Part shown: in pieces, positions 1-7,789 of the stretch
Layout of the letters: every line of letters begins with the position of its first letter
How positions within the stretch are numbered: the stretch's first letter is position 1
Notes under the pieces: model-generated
What the model was told of the DNA's origin: nothing
Seen by the model: the letters and a program-made list of their open reading frames with translations, nothing else
Databases searched by the model: none
Position numbers and translations under genes: made by a program
Assembly (NCBI GenBank): GCA_035937155.1
Contig: DASYVJ010000055.1
Location: forward strand, 1-64,000
DNA from: Palsa-870 sp035937155
Lineage (GTDB): Bacteria > Chloroflexota > Dormibacteria > Dormibacterales > Dormibacteraceae
Length of the DNA: 64,000 nt
Reading direction: 5' to 3'

Positions 1-4
1 ACCG

Positions 5-1228
5 ATGCCTGATGCGGTGAGCGTCGCCGCACTCGGCAAAGCCTTCGACATCGTCGCCGCCAGAGGAGGCGTCGCGCTCGAGGACGCTGCCAGCAAGGTC
101 GTCGACTTCGAAGCCGGCACCGACAGGCTGACGGCGGCATCGCGGCTGTGGCGCAGGCTTGCCGGTTCGCTGGCGAGACCCAGCACCGGTTCGCCCGTCA
201 GAGGCCCCTTTGCAGTTGGCGGATTCGCGTATCGCCCAGATCGCGAGCCCGGCGGACCGTGGTCCGGCTTCCCCGCGCTGCTGCTCCGGGTGCCCGCTCT
301 GTCAGTGACGCGGGTCCGTGGCCGCACGTATGCGACGGCCGCATTGCCGGATGCCGAGGCGCTGCTCGAGCTGAACGTGACAGGCTTGCGCGCGCCGGCG
401 GCACGCAAGCTCACGGTGACCGCTGTGCGCAATCCTGTTGCCTGGACATCGGCAGTTGAAAACGCAGCGAGGCGCTTGCGGGCAGGTGACGCGGCGAAAG
501 TCGTCCTCGCCCGTGAGGTGCTCGCCCGGGGCGACGGGGTCGTGTCGGCCGCGATGGTTGCCCGCTCGCTGCGCGCCGCGTACCCGTCGTGCTTTACCTA
601 CCTGATTACAGGGGCTGACGGAACCGCGTTCGCGGGAGCCTCGCCGGAGCTCTTAGTCCGCCGGTCGGGCGGCCGGGCTTTCGCGCAGCCGATGGCGGGG
701 TCCGTCGCGCGCGGTGCGACCGACGCCGAGGATGAACGGCTTGCGCGGCAGCTCGAGGACAGCGCAAAAGACGCGGTGGAGCATCGAATCGTTTCGGAGT
801 TTGTCGTCGACGCATTGCGGCCGTTCTCTCAGTCGGTTGCTGCAAGGCCTCCTGAAGTCGTTCGATTCACGAACATCCAGCATCTCGCCACATCAGTCAC
901 CGCCGAGTTGAGCGCTCCCCCGGCGGACGTGCTGCAGCTGGCGTCCGCGCTCCACCCCACGCCTGCCGTTGGCGGCTGGCCGCGCGGGGCGGCCGATGCC
1001 TTGATCGATGAGCTGGAGGAGATGGAGCGCGGTTGGTATGCGGGGGCCGTGGGTTGGATCGACGCGGATGGCGATGGCGAGTTCGCGGTGGCGCTCCGCT
1101 GCGGCCTTTTGTGGGAGGATGGCGCGCGGCTCTACGCGGGCGTCGGCGTCATGCCGGATTCGGACCCCGCGCGCGAGTTGGAGGAGACCGAGCTGAAGTT
1201 CAAGGCCCTGCTGACAGCGCTCGTCTGA
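5..1228 (+). CDS. menF: Isochorismate synthase (MenF family)
   Basis: Converts chorismate to isochorismate, the first committed step of menaquinone synthesis, in the cytosol. The C-terminal two thirds carry the chorismate-binding fold: VVLAREVLARG near residue 165, SPELLVRRSGG with QPMAGSVARGA near 215-235, HPTPAVGGWPR near 315, and a final ERGWYAGAVGW block. This is the pattern of MenF/EntC/DhbC rather than anthranilate synthase. menD, menH, menA and menB within 8 kb support MenF over a siderophore EntC. The ATG lies only 4 bases from the window edge, so the real start may be further upstream; 407 residues is slightly short for the family. The stop overlaps the next gene's ATG (TGATG), so the two are probably translated in a coupled way. 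Confidence 0.93.
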   Translation: MPDAVSVAALGKAFDIVAARGGVALEDAASKVVDFEAGTDRLTAASRLWRRLAGSLARPSTGSPVRGPFAVGGFAYRPDREPGGPWSGFPALLLRVPALSVTRVRGRTYATAALPDAEALLELNVTGLRAPAARKLTVTAVRNPVAWTSAVENAARRLRAGDAAKVVLAREVLARGDGVVSAAMVARSLRAAYPSCFTYLITGADGTAFAGASPELLVRRSGGRAFAQPMAGSVARGATDAEDERLARQLEDSAKDAVEHRIVSEFVVDALRPFSQSVAARPPEVVRFTNIQHLATSVTAELSAPPADVLQLASALHPTPAVGGWPRGAADALIDELEEMERGWYAGAVGWIDADGDGEFAVALRCGLLWEDGARLYAGVGVMPDSDPARELEETELKFKALLTALV

Positions 1229-2016
1229 TGGATGTAACCCTCAACGGCGCTGGCATCCACTACGAGCGATCCGGGTCCGGCTTCCCACTGCTCTTGATCC
1301 ACGCCGGAATCGCGGACTCCCGCATGTGGGAGCCGCAGGCGAAAGCTTTCGCAAACCAATTCGACATGGTCCGCCCCGATCTTCGCGGCTTTGGTGATTC
1401 GGAGTTCCCGCCCGTGCCCTTTTCGAACGTGGCCGACCTTATCGCCCTGCTGGACCACCTGAAGATCGTCCGCGCGCTTGTCGTCGGCTGCTCGATGGGC
1501 GGCACCGTTGCCATCGACCTTGCGCTCAAGCATCCCAGTCGCGTGGAGAAGCTGGTGCTGGTCGCGGCCGCTGTGAGCGGCTCGAACCTCGGCGAGGCGG
1601 ACGCGGCATTGTTTGCCGACATCGAGGCCGCGGACAAGGCGGGCGACATGGACGCGGTGAACCGGGCCGAGGTGCGGCTGTGGGTGGACGGGCCGCGCCG
1701 GCCAGAGGGCAGCGCCCCGGCCGCGGTGCGCGAGCTGGTCCTCGAGATGAATGGGCGCTCGCTGCACACCGATTGGTCGTCCGCCGAAAGTCAGCGCCTC
1801 GAACCGCCGGCGGTCACGCGGCTCAGTGAGATCAGCGCGCCAACCCTGTATATCGTCGGGGACCAGGACCTGCCACACGCATCCGCCAACGCCGAACTCA
1901 TCACCTCGAATGTCGCCGGGTCACGGTCGGTGGTCATCAAAGACGCGGCACACCTGCCGAGCCTCGAGAAACCAGACGAGTTCAACCGCGTGCTGCTCGA
2001 CTTCTTGACCAAGTAA
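1228..2016 (+). CDS. Alpha/beta hydrolase (first of a tandem pair)
   Basis: Cytosolic alpha/beta-hydrolase-fold protein of 262 residues with unknown substrate. The nucleophile elbow is GCSMGG (Ser near residue 92), the oxyanion region is LLIHAGIADS near 25, the acid is in the VGDQD block near 210, and the catalytic His is in DAAHLPSLE near 240. The ATG was chosen because it overlaps the menF stop (TGATG); a longer in-frame reading upstream lies inside menF and looks like a shadow. Placement after menF suggests a thioesterase or MenH-like role in quinone synthesis, but a separate MenH candidate sits at 5.9 kb, so the function stays open. It is a clear paralogue of the next gene. Confidence 0.88.
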   Translation: MDVTLNGAGIHYERSGSGFPLLLIHAGIADSRMWEPQAKAFANQFDMVRPDLRGFGDSEFPPVPFSNVADLIALLDHLKIVRALVVGCSMGGTVAIDLALKHPSRVEKLVLVAAAVSGSNLGEADAALFADIEAADKAGDMDAVNRAEVRLWVDGPRRPEGSAPAAVRELVLEMNGRSLHTDWSSAESQRLEPPAVTRLSEISAPTLYIVGDQDLPHASANAELITSNVAGSRSVVIKDAAHLPSLEKPDEFNRVLLDFLTK

Positions 2017-2805
2017 TTGGAAGCCGCCATCAACGGCGCGCGGATCAACTACGAGCGCGGCGGCGCCGGCTTTCCGATCGTCTTCTTGCACGCAGGCATC
2101 GCCGATTCGCGCATGTGGGAGCCGCAGGCCGGCGCCTTCGCGCAGCATTTCGACGTCATCCGGCCCGACCTGCGCGGTTTTGGAAAGTCGGAGCTGCCGC
2201 CGAGCCCGTGGTCACCGGTCGAGGACCTGCTTGGGCTCATCGACGAACTTGGGTTGAAGCCCGTCCACCTGGTCGGCTGCTCGATGGGCGGAGCCGTCGC
2301 CATCGATTTCGCGCTCGACCATCCAGACAGGATCTCGAAACTGGTGCTGGTCGGTTCCGCGATTGGAGGTTTCACCTTTCGACCGGAGCATGCCCATCTA
2401 TTTGCCGACGCAGCCGCCGCGCGCAAAGCGGGCGACCTCGATGCGCTCAACGAAGCAATGCTGTATCTGTTCCTCGACGGCCCGGACCGTCCACGAGGCT
2501 ACGTAGCAGAACCGCTGCGCAGTCTTTTCCTGGACATGAACGGCATCGCCGTGCGCGCCGACTTCGAGAAGGCCCCACCGGCCCAAAACGTGCTGGCGAT
2601 TCGGCGCCTCCATGAAATCACCGAGCCCACAATGGTCATCGTCGGCGACAAGGACGTGCCGACCGTTCTCGAGGCTGCGGATGTGCTGGTGGCATCGATT
2701 CCCAACTCGCGAAAAGCAGTCATTCATGACGCGGCGCACCTGCCTAACCTGGAGCACCCGGACGAGTTCAACCGCGTGATCCTTGACTTCCTATTGGCGG
2801 ATTAG
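2017..2805 (+). CDS. Alpha/beta hydrolase (second of a tandem pair)
   Basis: Alpha/beta hydrolase of 262 residues, the same length as its upstream neighbour. It shares long identical blocks with it: the HAGIADSRMWEPQA segment, RPDLRGFG, the GCSMGG nucleophile elbow and the C-terminal DAAHLP and PDEFNRV motifs. The start is TTG directly after the previous TAA, with no intergenic base; no better in-frame start lies close by. This is a tandem gene duplication, probably co-transcribed with menF. The substrate is unknown. The 3' end overlaps the convergent HNH gene by four bases (ttag). Confidence 0.88.
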   Translation: MEAAINGARINYERGGAGFPIVFLHAGIADSRMWEPQAGAFAQHFDVIRPDLRGFGKSELPPSPWSPVEDLLGLIDELGLKPVHLVGCSMGGAVAIDFALDHPDRISKLVLVGSAIGGFTFRPEHAHLFADAAAARKAGDLDALNEAMLYLFLDGPDRPRGYVAEPLRSLFLDMNGIAVRADFEKAPPAQNVLAIRRLHEITEPTMVIVGDKDVPTVLEAADVLVASIPNSRKAVIHDAAHLPNLEHPDEFNRVILDFLLAD

Positions 2806-4001
2806 GCCGCCCAGCGCATCCCTGATCCGCGCGTCCTTCTCATCACGACCCGATCAGGTGGAAGGAATCTGAACTCCCGACCCGACTTGATCACTTGCCA
2901 TCCACCTTCATGCACCAGCCGATGGTGGTAGTAGCAGAGCAAAACGAGGTTGCGCAGATTGCCCGGTCCACCTCGCGCCCAGTGAATGATGTGATGCGGG
3001 TTCGTCCAGTCGACCTGGCGGTCGCAGCATGGGAACCGGCAGCCCTTGTCTCGGACTCGCAGCGCCCGCAGCGTCGGTGCTGAAACTACCCGGGTCGCCC
3101 GCCCGACGTCGATCACCATCGAGTCAGCCAGGAGCACCCGAGACATCGTGCAGTCGCAAGCGATGCGCTCCAAAGTGCGCGTCGAGATGGGCAGTGAAAG
3201 CTCGAGGTCGGCCGGCGGCGCGCCGAGCTCGTTCTTCAAGCCTTCCAGAGTCGTCGTCAGGTTGATGTGGGGCCGCACGCTGTGACTGCGAGGCAGCGTG
3301 CCCTTGTCCATCGCGTGGTTGGCTAGCTCACCGCTCGCATCAGCCATCCGCTGCTTGTGGGAACGCTCGTCATCTGGTCCAAGCCTCTTAGCGAATGACT
3401 CCGCCGCAGTCTTGAACGCCGCTCCGCTGATCGGGTCGAGCAAGCCATCAACTTTGTACAGGCCGTCTGACATCTGGCTGATCTGCATACGGCGTCGGGT
3501 GAAGTTCTCCTCCGCCTCATCGAAGAAACCATCCGGATCTGCGACATGCCGAGCTACGTTGCAGAGCTGGCGCAGGTGGAACACCGAAAACTCGCGCGCA
3601 AACCCGAGCATCTCGTCTTCGTCGAACAGCTCTCGCTTCTCGCCCAGCACGTCGCGCAGGTGGCAGAGGATGGAGACCGACTGGTAGCCGACCTCGCCTG
3701 CTGCGAGTGCAGCCGCCACCCTGGGCAGCGACTCCAGCTGCTCGCGGACACAGAGCCGGTCAGCGGCCGAGTTGATCGACATGTCGCAAGTCCTGGCGAT
3801 CCAGGATGCTGCGGTGATGTTCCCGCCGGCCAGGTGAGCTCCCGACTTCTGCTTCTCGTGAGCTACAGAGGAAAAGTCTCCGTCCAGCGAATCGATGGCC
3901 GCGCGGTACTCCTTGAGATCGACCTGACGCTCGTCTCGATGCAGAAATCGGTGGATCGCCGCCTGCAACTCTGAGAGGGGTGTGCCCCCTTCCCCCAACA
4001 T
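2802..4001 (-). CDS. DUF222 / 13E12-type HNH endonuclease domain protein
   Basis: A 399-residue protein with an N-terminal DUF222 region (about 1-270) and a C-terminal HNH nuclease domain. The HNH part shows DKGCRFPCCDRQ (two zinc-type cysteines), NPHHIIHWARGG (His-His pair), NLVLLCYYHHRLVH and the final HEGGW. This architecture matches the 13E12 repeat family, which is abundant in actinobacteria and relatives and often multicopy; its biological role is not settled. The ATG start has a good promoter at such a distance that the mRNA would be leaderless. It stands alone between menaquinone genes, and mobility is possible but no flanking repeats were seen. Confidence 0.9.
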   Translation of the reverse strand: MLGEGGTPLSELQAAIHRFLHRDERQVDLKEYRAAIDSLDGDFSSVAHEKQKSGAHLAGGNITAASWIARTCDMSINSAADRLCVREQLESLPRVAAALAAGEVGYQSVSILCHLRDVLGEKRELFDEDEMLGFAREFSVFHLRQLCNVARHVADPDGFFDEAEENFTRRRMQISQMSDGLYKVDGLLDPISGAAFKTAAESFAKRLGPDDERSHKQRMADASGELANHAMDKGTLPRSHSVRPHINLTTTLEGLKNELGAPPADLELSLPISTRTLERIACDCTMSRVLLADSMVIDVGRATRVVSAPTLRALRVRDKGCRFPCCDRQVDWTNPHHIIHWARGGPGNLRNLVLLCYYHHRLVHEGGWQVIKSGREFRFLPPDRVVMRRTRGSGMRWAA

Positions 4002-4007
4002 GATGCA

Positions 4008-4036
4008 ATGCTACCAAACAGATGTTCGGACGTCAA
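4008..4036 (-). promoter_or_regulatory. Sigma70-type promoter of the HNH gene, leaderless
   Basis: On the minus strand a -35 TTGACG (4036-4031) is followed by exactly 17 bases and a -10 TAGCAT (4013-4008). Only six bases separate the -10 from the ATG at 4001, so transcription should begin at or next to the start codon. No Shine-Dalgarno sequence is possible in that space. Confidence 0.6.
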
Positions 4037-4078
4037 TACGTTAACAGCAAAAAGAAGCGAGAAATACTGCTTTGAGCG

Positions 4079-4117
4079 CCCCTCACCCTAGCCCTCTCCC
4101 GCTTTCGCGGGAGAGGG
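4079..4117. repeat. CCCTCACCC-type dispersed hairpin repeat
   Basis: The stretch begins CCCCTCACCCTAG and continues into a perfect 11-bp inverted repeat (4092-4102 with 4107-4117) around a 4-base loop, which reads as a GAAA tetraloop on the minus strand. Sequences of this CCCTCACCC + CCCTCTCCCGC type are known as dispersed intergenic repeats in many bacteria. It sits in the 180-bp gap between the ends of menD and the HNH promoter and may act as a 3' hairpin for menD. No T-run follows on either strand. Confidence 0.6.
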
Positions 4118-4181
4118 GACTGCCAGACCGTGCATGAAATCCCACCCAACCAACCCGAACTCCCTCTTCCCAGTCCTTCTT

Positions 4182-5858
4182 TTACGTGCGTAAAGCCGCC
4201 GCCGCCGCCTCCCAGCACAGCCGGTGCCCGTTCACGCTGTCCTCACGCTTGAACCGCACGACGACCATCGTCGGCGTGGGTGCGGCTATCGCATCCGCGA
4301 TCGCGGGCTCGAGGCCGGAGCGGTCCGTCACCGGGCTGTAGACAAGTCCGTAGAGGCGTGCGACCTGGGAGAGATCCAGGCTCAGCGGCGTCACGAAGAG
4401 CTCCTCGAAAACGTCCTGGTGCTCAGCTTGCGGCAGGAAGCTGAACACGCCGCCGCCGTCGTTGTCGCACACCACTAGCGTGGCCCGCACCCCGTGCCGC
4501 CTGAGCGCCCAGAGCCCGTTCATGTCGTGATAGAGCGACAGGTCTCCAAGCAGCAGGACGGTCGGAAGGTTCACCCGCCCGGCGGCCAAGCCCAGTCCCG
4601 TCGAGACCAGCCCGTCGATGCCGCTCGCGCCTCGATTGCCGAAGAAGCGCTGCCCCGGACGCGCCTGCGGCCAGAAGGCTTCGGCCGCGCGAATCGGCAT
4701 GCTCGAGCCGATGAAGACCTGTCCCGGGTCCGGCAGCCGCGCGCTCAGTGCCCTCACCACGTGCCCTTCGTGCAGCGGCGTCGAGACCATCGTGGCGGCG
4801 ATGGCGGCGGTGGCGCGTTTGCCCGCTGCCACCCACTGATCCCGCCACGAGACTCGCTCTTGCGGTGGCAGCGCCTCGAGCAGCGGCTGCGGGTCGCAGT
4901 CGACGACGTGGGTGGCGACATGGTCCTGGTCGCGCCAGGCGTGTTCCGGGTCGACGAGGAATGTCGGGGCCGACGCGGCGGCCAGCCACTTGTTCAGTGC
5001 GTTTGAGGTGGGCATGCCGCCCAGCCGGATCACCAGGTCTGGTCCGTGCTGGAGCGACCAACCGGCTCTCAACAACGCCTCGTACGACTCGATAGACGCC
5101 CCAGTCTCGGGCCGCCTGAGCTGCGAGGTCGGCTCAGCCAGCACCGGGAGGCCGAGGCGGTGCAGCGCGGGAGCCAACCGGTCGCCGTCACGCAATGCTC
5201 CCGCGATGACAAGGGGGCGCTGGGCACGCTGGAGCGCTGAAGCCAGCGCGGCCACCTGGCTGGGCGAGGGCAGCGTCCGGCCGCGGCTTACCGACTGCCC
5301 CGGTTTGCCGATCGGAGCCGGCACCTGGCCAGGCGGCGGGACCAGCGGTTCGCGAAACGGAAGGTTCAGGTGCACCGGTCCGCGGGCCGCTTCGGCAAAC
5401 GCTCGCGCCGCCAGGCGGCGCCACAAGCGAGCCGCGTTGGGCAGCTCGACCGGAGCGCCCGGGTCGAAGAACCAACGCACGGCTGTGCCGTAGAGCCTCT
5501 GCTGGTCGATCGACTGGTTGGCTCCAGCGCCCTGCAGCTCAGGCGGACGATCTGCCGTGATCACGATCAGGGGCGTGTTCGAGTAAGAGGCTTCGACCAC
5601 AGCCGCATGAAACTCGGCCGCGGCGGTGCCTGAGGTGCACAGCAGCACGACGGGCTTGTGAGTCGCCTTGGCCAGGCCGACGCCGAAAAAGGACCCTGAG
5701 CGCTCGTCGATGTGGATCAGCACCTTGATCTTCGAATGGCGCTGCAGCGCCATCGCGATCGGCGCCGACCGCGAGCCCGGTGAGACACACGCGTACTCGA
5801 CGCCTTGAGCCGCCAGCTCGTCCACGAAAGTAGCGGCGAACGATTGCGTTACATCCAT
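4182..5858 (-). CDS. menD: SEPHCHC synthase (MenD)
   Basis: Thiamine-diphosphate enzyme joining 2-oxoglutarate and isochorismate to give 2-succinyl-5-enolpyruvyl-6-hydroxy-3-cyclohexene-1-carboxylate, the second menaquinone step. Length (558 aa) fits the family. Visible motifs are CVSPGSRSAPIAMAL near residue 25, CTSGTAAAEFHAAVVEA near 75, and the ThDP/metal-binding GDLSLYHDMNG through DNDGGGVFSFLPQAE near 440-480, which is diagnostic for MenD. The start codon is only 8 bases from the divergent menH start, so each gene's promoter elements must lie inside the other gene or the pair is driven from further away. Confidence 0.96.
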   Translation of the reverse strand: MDVTQSFAATFVDELAAQGVEYACVSPGSRSAPIAMALQRHSKIKVLIHIDERSGSFFGVGLAKATHKPVVLLCTSGTAAAEFHAAVVEASYSNTPLIVITADRPPELQGAGANQSIDQQRLYGTAVRWFFDPGAPVELPNAARLWRRLAARAFAEAARGPVHLNLPFREPLVPPPGQVPAPIGKPGQSVSRGRTLPSPSQVAALASALQRAQRPLVIAGALRDGDRLAPALHRLGLPVLAEPTSQLRRPETGASIESYEALLRAGWSLQHGPDLVIRLGGMPTSNALNKWLAAASAPTFLVDPEHAWRDQDHVATHVVDCDPQPLLEALPPQERVSWRDQWVAAGKRATAAIAATMVSTPLHEGHVVRALSARLPDPGQVFIGSSMPIRAAEAFWPQARPGQRFFGNRGASGIDGLVSTGLGLAAGRVNLPTVLLLGDLSLYHDMNGLWALRRHGVRATLVVCDNDGGGVFSFLPQAEHQDVFEELFVTPLSLDLSQVARLYGLVYSPVTDRSGLEPAIADAIAAPTPTMVVVRFKREDSVNGHRLCWEAAAAALRT

Positions 5859-5866
5859 AGCATGGA

Positions 5867-6730
5867 GTGCCTGTGATTCTCGAGGTTGGGGACGTGCGAT
5901 TGAGCTACTTCGTCAGCGGCGAAGGGGCGCCGGTCACCTTGCTCCACGGGTTCACGCAAAGCGGGCGGAGCTGGTTGGAGGTCATCTCCAGGATGCCCGA
6001 GGGCTGGATGTGGATCGTGCCCGATCTTCGCGGACACGGTGAGACGCGGACGGCGCCGGAGGCGCCGTGCAGCATGGACGCCTGCACGGGCGACCTCGAG
6101 ATGCTGTGGGACTACCTGGGCGTCCCCCGTACACACCTCGTCGGCTACTCCATGGGCGGGCGCCTCGCGCTCCATGTTGCGGCGCGGCGCCCGCAGCGCG
6201 TCATCTCGCTGCTCACCATCGGCGCCCATGCCGGCCTGGAGGAGGAAGCCCGCGAGGGACGCCGCCGCGGCGATGCGGCGCTCGCCCAGCGCATCGAAGA
6301 CGAGGGACTGGAATCGTTCGTCAACTACTGGAGCAGCATTCCTCTGTTCGCCGGACTGGAGCGCCGAGGGCCGACCTTCGTCGCGCAGGCGCGCGCGGAA
6401 AGGCTGAACAACCTCGTCGCCGGTCTCGCCTGCTCGCTGCGCGGCATGGGAGCGGGTGCGATGCAGCCCGTCTGGGACGACCTCGCCCACCTGACCGTTC
6501 CATGCACCTTCGTGGCCGGCCAGCTCGACCACGGCTACGTGGCCTCGGCCCGCCGCCTCGCGAGGACCGTGCCAAACGGACGAGTCGAAGTGGTGCCGAG
6601 GGCGGGTCACACCGTGCACCAGGAACGCCCCGATGCGTTCGCTCGAGTGCTGGCCTCTCACCTCGCGCCGGCGCCCGCAGGCGCCACACCAACCGGGGAC
6701 GACTGGTCGTCCAGCTCGACCACGGCCTGA
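5867..6730 (+). CDS. menH: MenH-like alpha/beta hydrolase (SHCHC synthase candidate)
   Basis: Predicted to eliminate pyruvate from the MenD product to give SHCHC. The 287-residue alpha/beta hydrolase has VTLLHGFTQSGRSW near residue 25 (the HGF-G-S block typical of MenH), PDLRGHGET near 60, the nucleophile elbow GYSMGGRLAL near 95 and the terminal His in RAGHTVHQERP near 250. It starts at GTG; the nearby ATG at 5862 is out of frame. Divergence from menD, with 8 bp between start codons, supports the assignment. MenH-like hydrolases are hard to separate from other small hydrolases by sequence, so the exact reaction is inferred from context. Confidence 0.85.
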   Translation: MPVILEVGDVRLSYFVSGEGAPVTLLHGFTQSGRSWLEVISRMPEGWMWIVPDLRGHGETRTAPEAPCSMDACTGDLEMLWDYLGVPRTHLVGYSMGGRLALHVAARRPQRVISLLTIGAHAGLEEEAREGRRRGDAALAQRIEDEGLESFVNYWSSIPLFAGLERRGPTFVAQARAERLNNLVAGLACSLRGMGAGAMQPVWDDLAHLTVPCTFVAGQLDHGYVASARRLARTVPNGRVEVVPRAGHTVHQERPDAFARVLASHLAPAPAGATPTGDDWSSSSTTA

Positions 6731-6888
6731 AGTCCGGCCGCGTAGCGGGCCGCACCGAGACGCTCCAGGTCGAGCATCCCTCCGCCGCCGACCGCCCGCA
6801 CAACAAACATCCGGCAGCCGCCTTTAAACAGGGACTCGACCTCGCGCGCGACGCCATCGGGCGTGCGGGCGGTGATGTAGGCGCTCAT
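6658..6888 (-). CDS. Small protein downstream of menA
   Basis: A 76-residue reading frame whose ATG overlaps the menA stop (TGATG), the coupling style seen throughout this window. Third codon positions are almost all G or C, as in real genes here. It contains a glycine patch RAVGGGGML near residue 31 and no recognisable domain, signal or membrane segment. Its 3' end overlaps the convergent menH 3' end by 73 bases. A role linked to menaquinone prenylation is only suggested by position. It could also be a non-coding overlap artefact. Confidence 0.5.
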   Translation of the reverse strand: MSAYITARTPDGVAREVESLFKGGCRMFVVRAVGGGGMLDLERLGAARYAAGLQAVVELDDQSSPVGVAPAGAGAR

Positions 6889-7787
6889 CAGAGCAGCAAG
6901 CCAAGTGTGAACAGCAGTGCGTAAGCGAGCTGCGCGACCGCCATTCGCTTCAAGGCGCCCACCAGAGCCGGGCCGGTTCGCGTGGCGAAAGCAGTTCGCA
7001 CCGGCACCGCTGCGATCGGGATGGCGAAATGGACGAGCATCACCGTGACGCCGGCAAGGTGAGTGGCCAGAACAACGATTGGGATGGCAAAGGCCACGCA
7101 CACGAGCAAAACGAGTAGCACGAGCGTGCGCGGGCGCCCGATGCGGGTGGCCAGCGTGCGCTTGCCAGCTGCGACGTCTGTGTCCATGTCGCGCAGGTTG
7201 TTGAGGACCAGGATCGCGGTAGCGAGGGATCCCATCGCGCAGCCGAGGAGGATGGCAAGAGGTGTGATGTGCAGCGTCTCCACATAGACCGTGCCGACTG
7301 TCGCGACCAGGCCGAAGAAGAGGAAAACGAAAACCTCCCCGAGCCCGATGTAGCCATACGGACGCGGGCCACCCGTGTACAGCCACCCGGCGAGCAGGCA
7401 TGCCACCCCGACGAAGAGCAGCCGCCAGTCCGTGACGAGGCTCAGGAACAGACCCGCGACGGCCGCCACGCCGAACGCCGCGATCGCCGCCCACCTGACG
7501 TGTTCCGGTGGTACGAGACCGGACGATGCCGCTCGGACCGGACCGACCCGGCGTGGTGTGTCGGCACCGCGCACGTAGTCCGAGTAGTCGTTGGCGAAAT
7601 TCACGCCGACCTGCATTCCAACTCCGACCACAAGGGCAAGCAATCCTGCGCCTAACCGTGGCCCTCCCTCGTGCACTGCGATCGCGGTTCCGGCCAGCAC
7701 GGGCGCGACCGAGGCCGCGAGCGTGGCGGGCCGGACCGCCGACCACCAAACCCGTGTGGCGTTCATAGGCGGCGCCGCGACAACCAT
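6888..7787 (-). CDS. menA: 1,4-dihydroxy-2-naphthoate polyprenyltransferase (MenA)
   Basis: Membrane UbiA-family enzyme that attaches the isoprenoid tail to 1,4-dihydroxy-2-naphthoate, giving demethylmenaquinone. The 299 residues form about eight or nine membrane helices. The two Asp-rich prenyl-diphosphate sites are visible as NFANDYSDYVRGAD near residue 63 and NNLRDMDTD near 190. An alternative start is the ATG seven codons in (MNATRVWW). Two bases separate it from menB upstream, so menB-menA and the small gene form one minus-strand operon. Confidence 0.94.
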   Translation of the reverse strand: MVVAAPPMNATRVWWSAVRPATLAASVAPVLAGTAIAVHEGGPRLGAGLLALVVGVGMQVGVNFANDYSDYVRGADTPRRVGPVRAASSGLVPPEHVRWAAIAAFGVAAVAGLFLSLVTDWRLLFVGVACLLAGWLYTGGPRPYGYIGLGEVFVFLFFGLVATVGTVYVETLHITPLAILLGCAMGSLATAILVLNNLRDMDTDVAAGKRTLATRIGRPRTLVLLVLLVCVAFAIPIVVLATHLAGVTVMLVHFAIPIAAVPVRTAFATRTGPALVGALKRMAVAQLAYALLFTLGLLL

Positions 7788-7789
7788 CG

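Noticed and set aside
2802..4001. Mobile intron or homing endonuclease for the HNH gene
   Set aside because: The DUF222 architecture is that of the chromosomal 13E12 family, and no intron or flanking repeat was seen.
6658..7749. A 363-codon minus-strand frame running through menA
   Set aside because: It is menA read out of frame; only its last 76 codons after the menA stop look like a gene.
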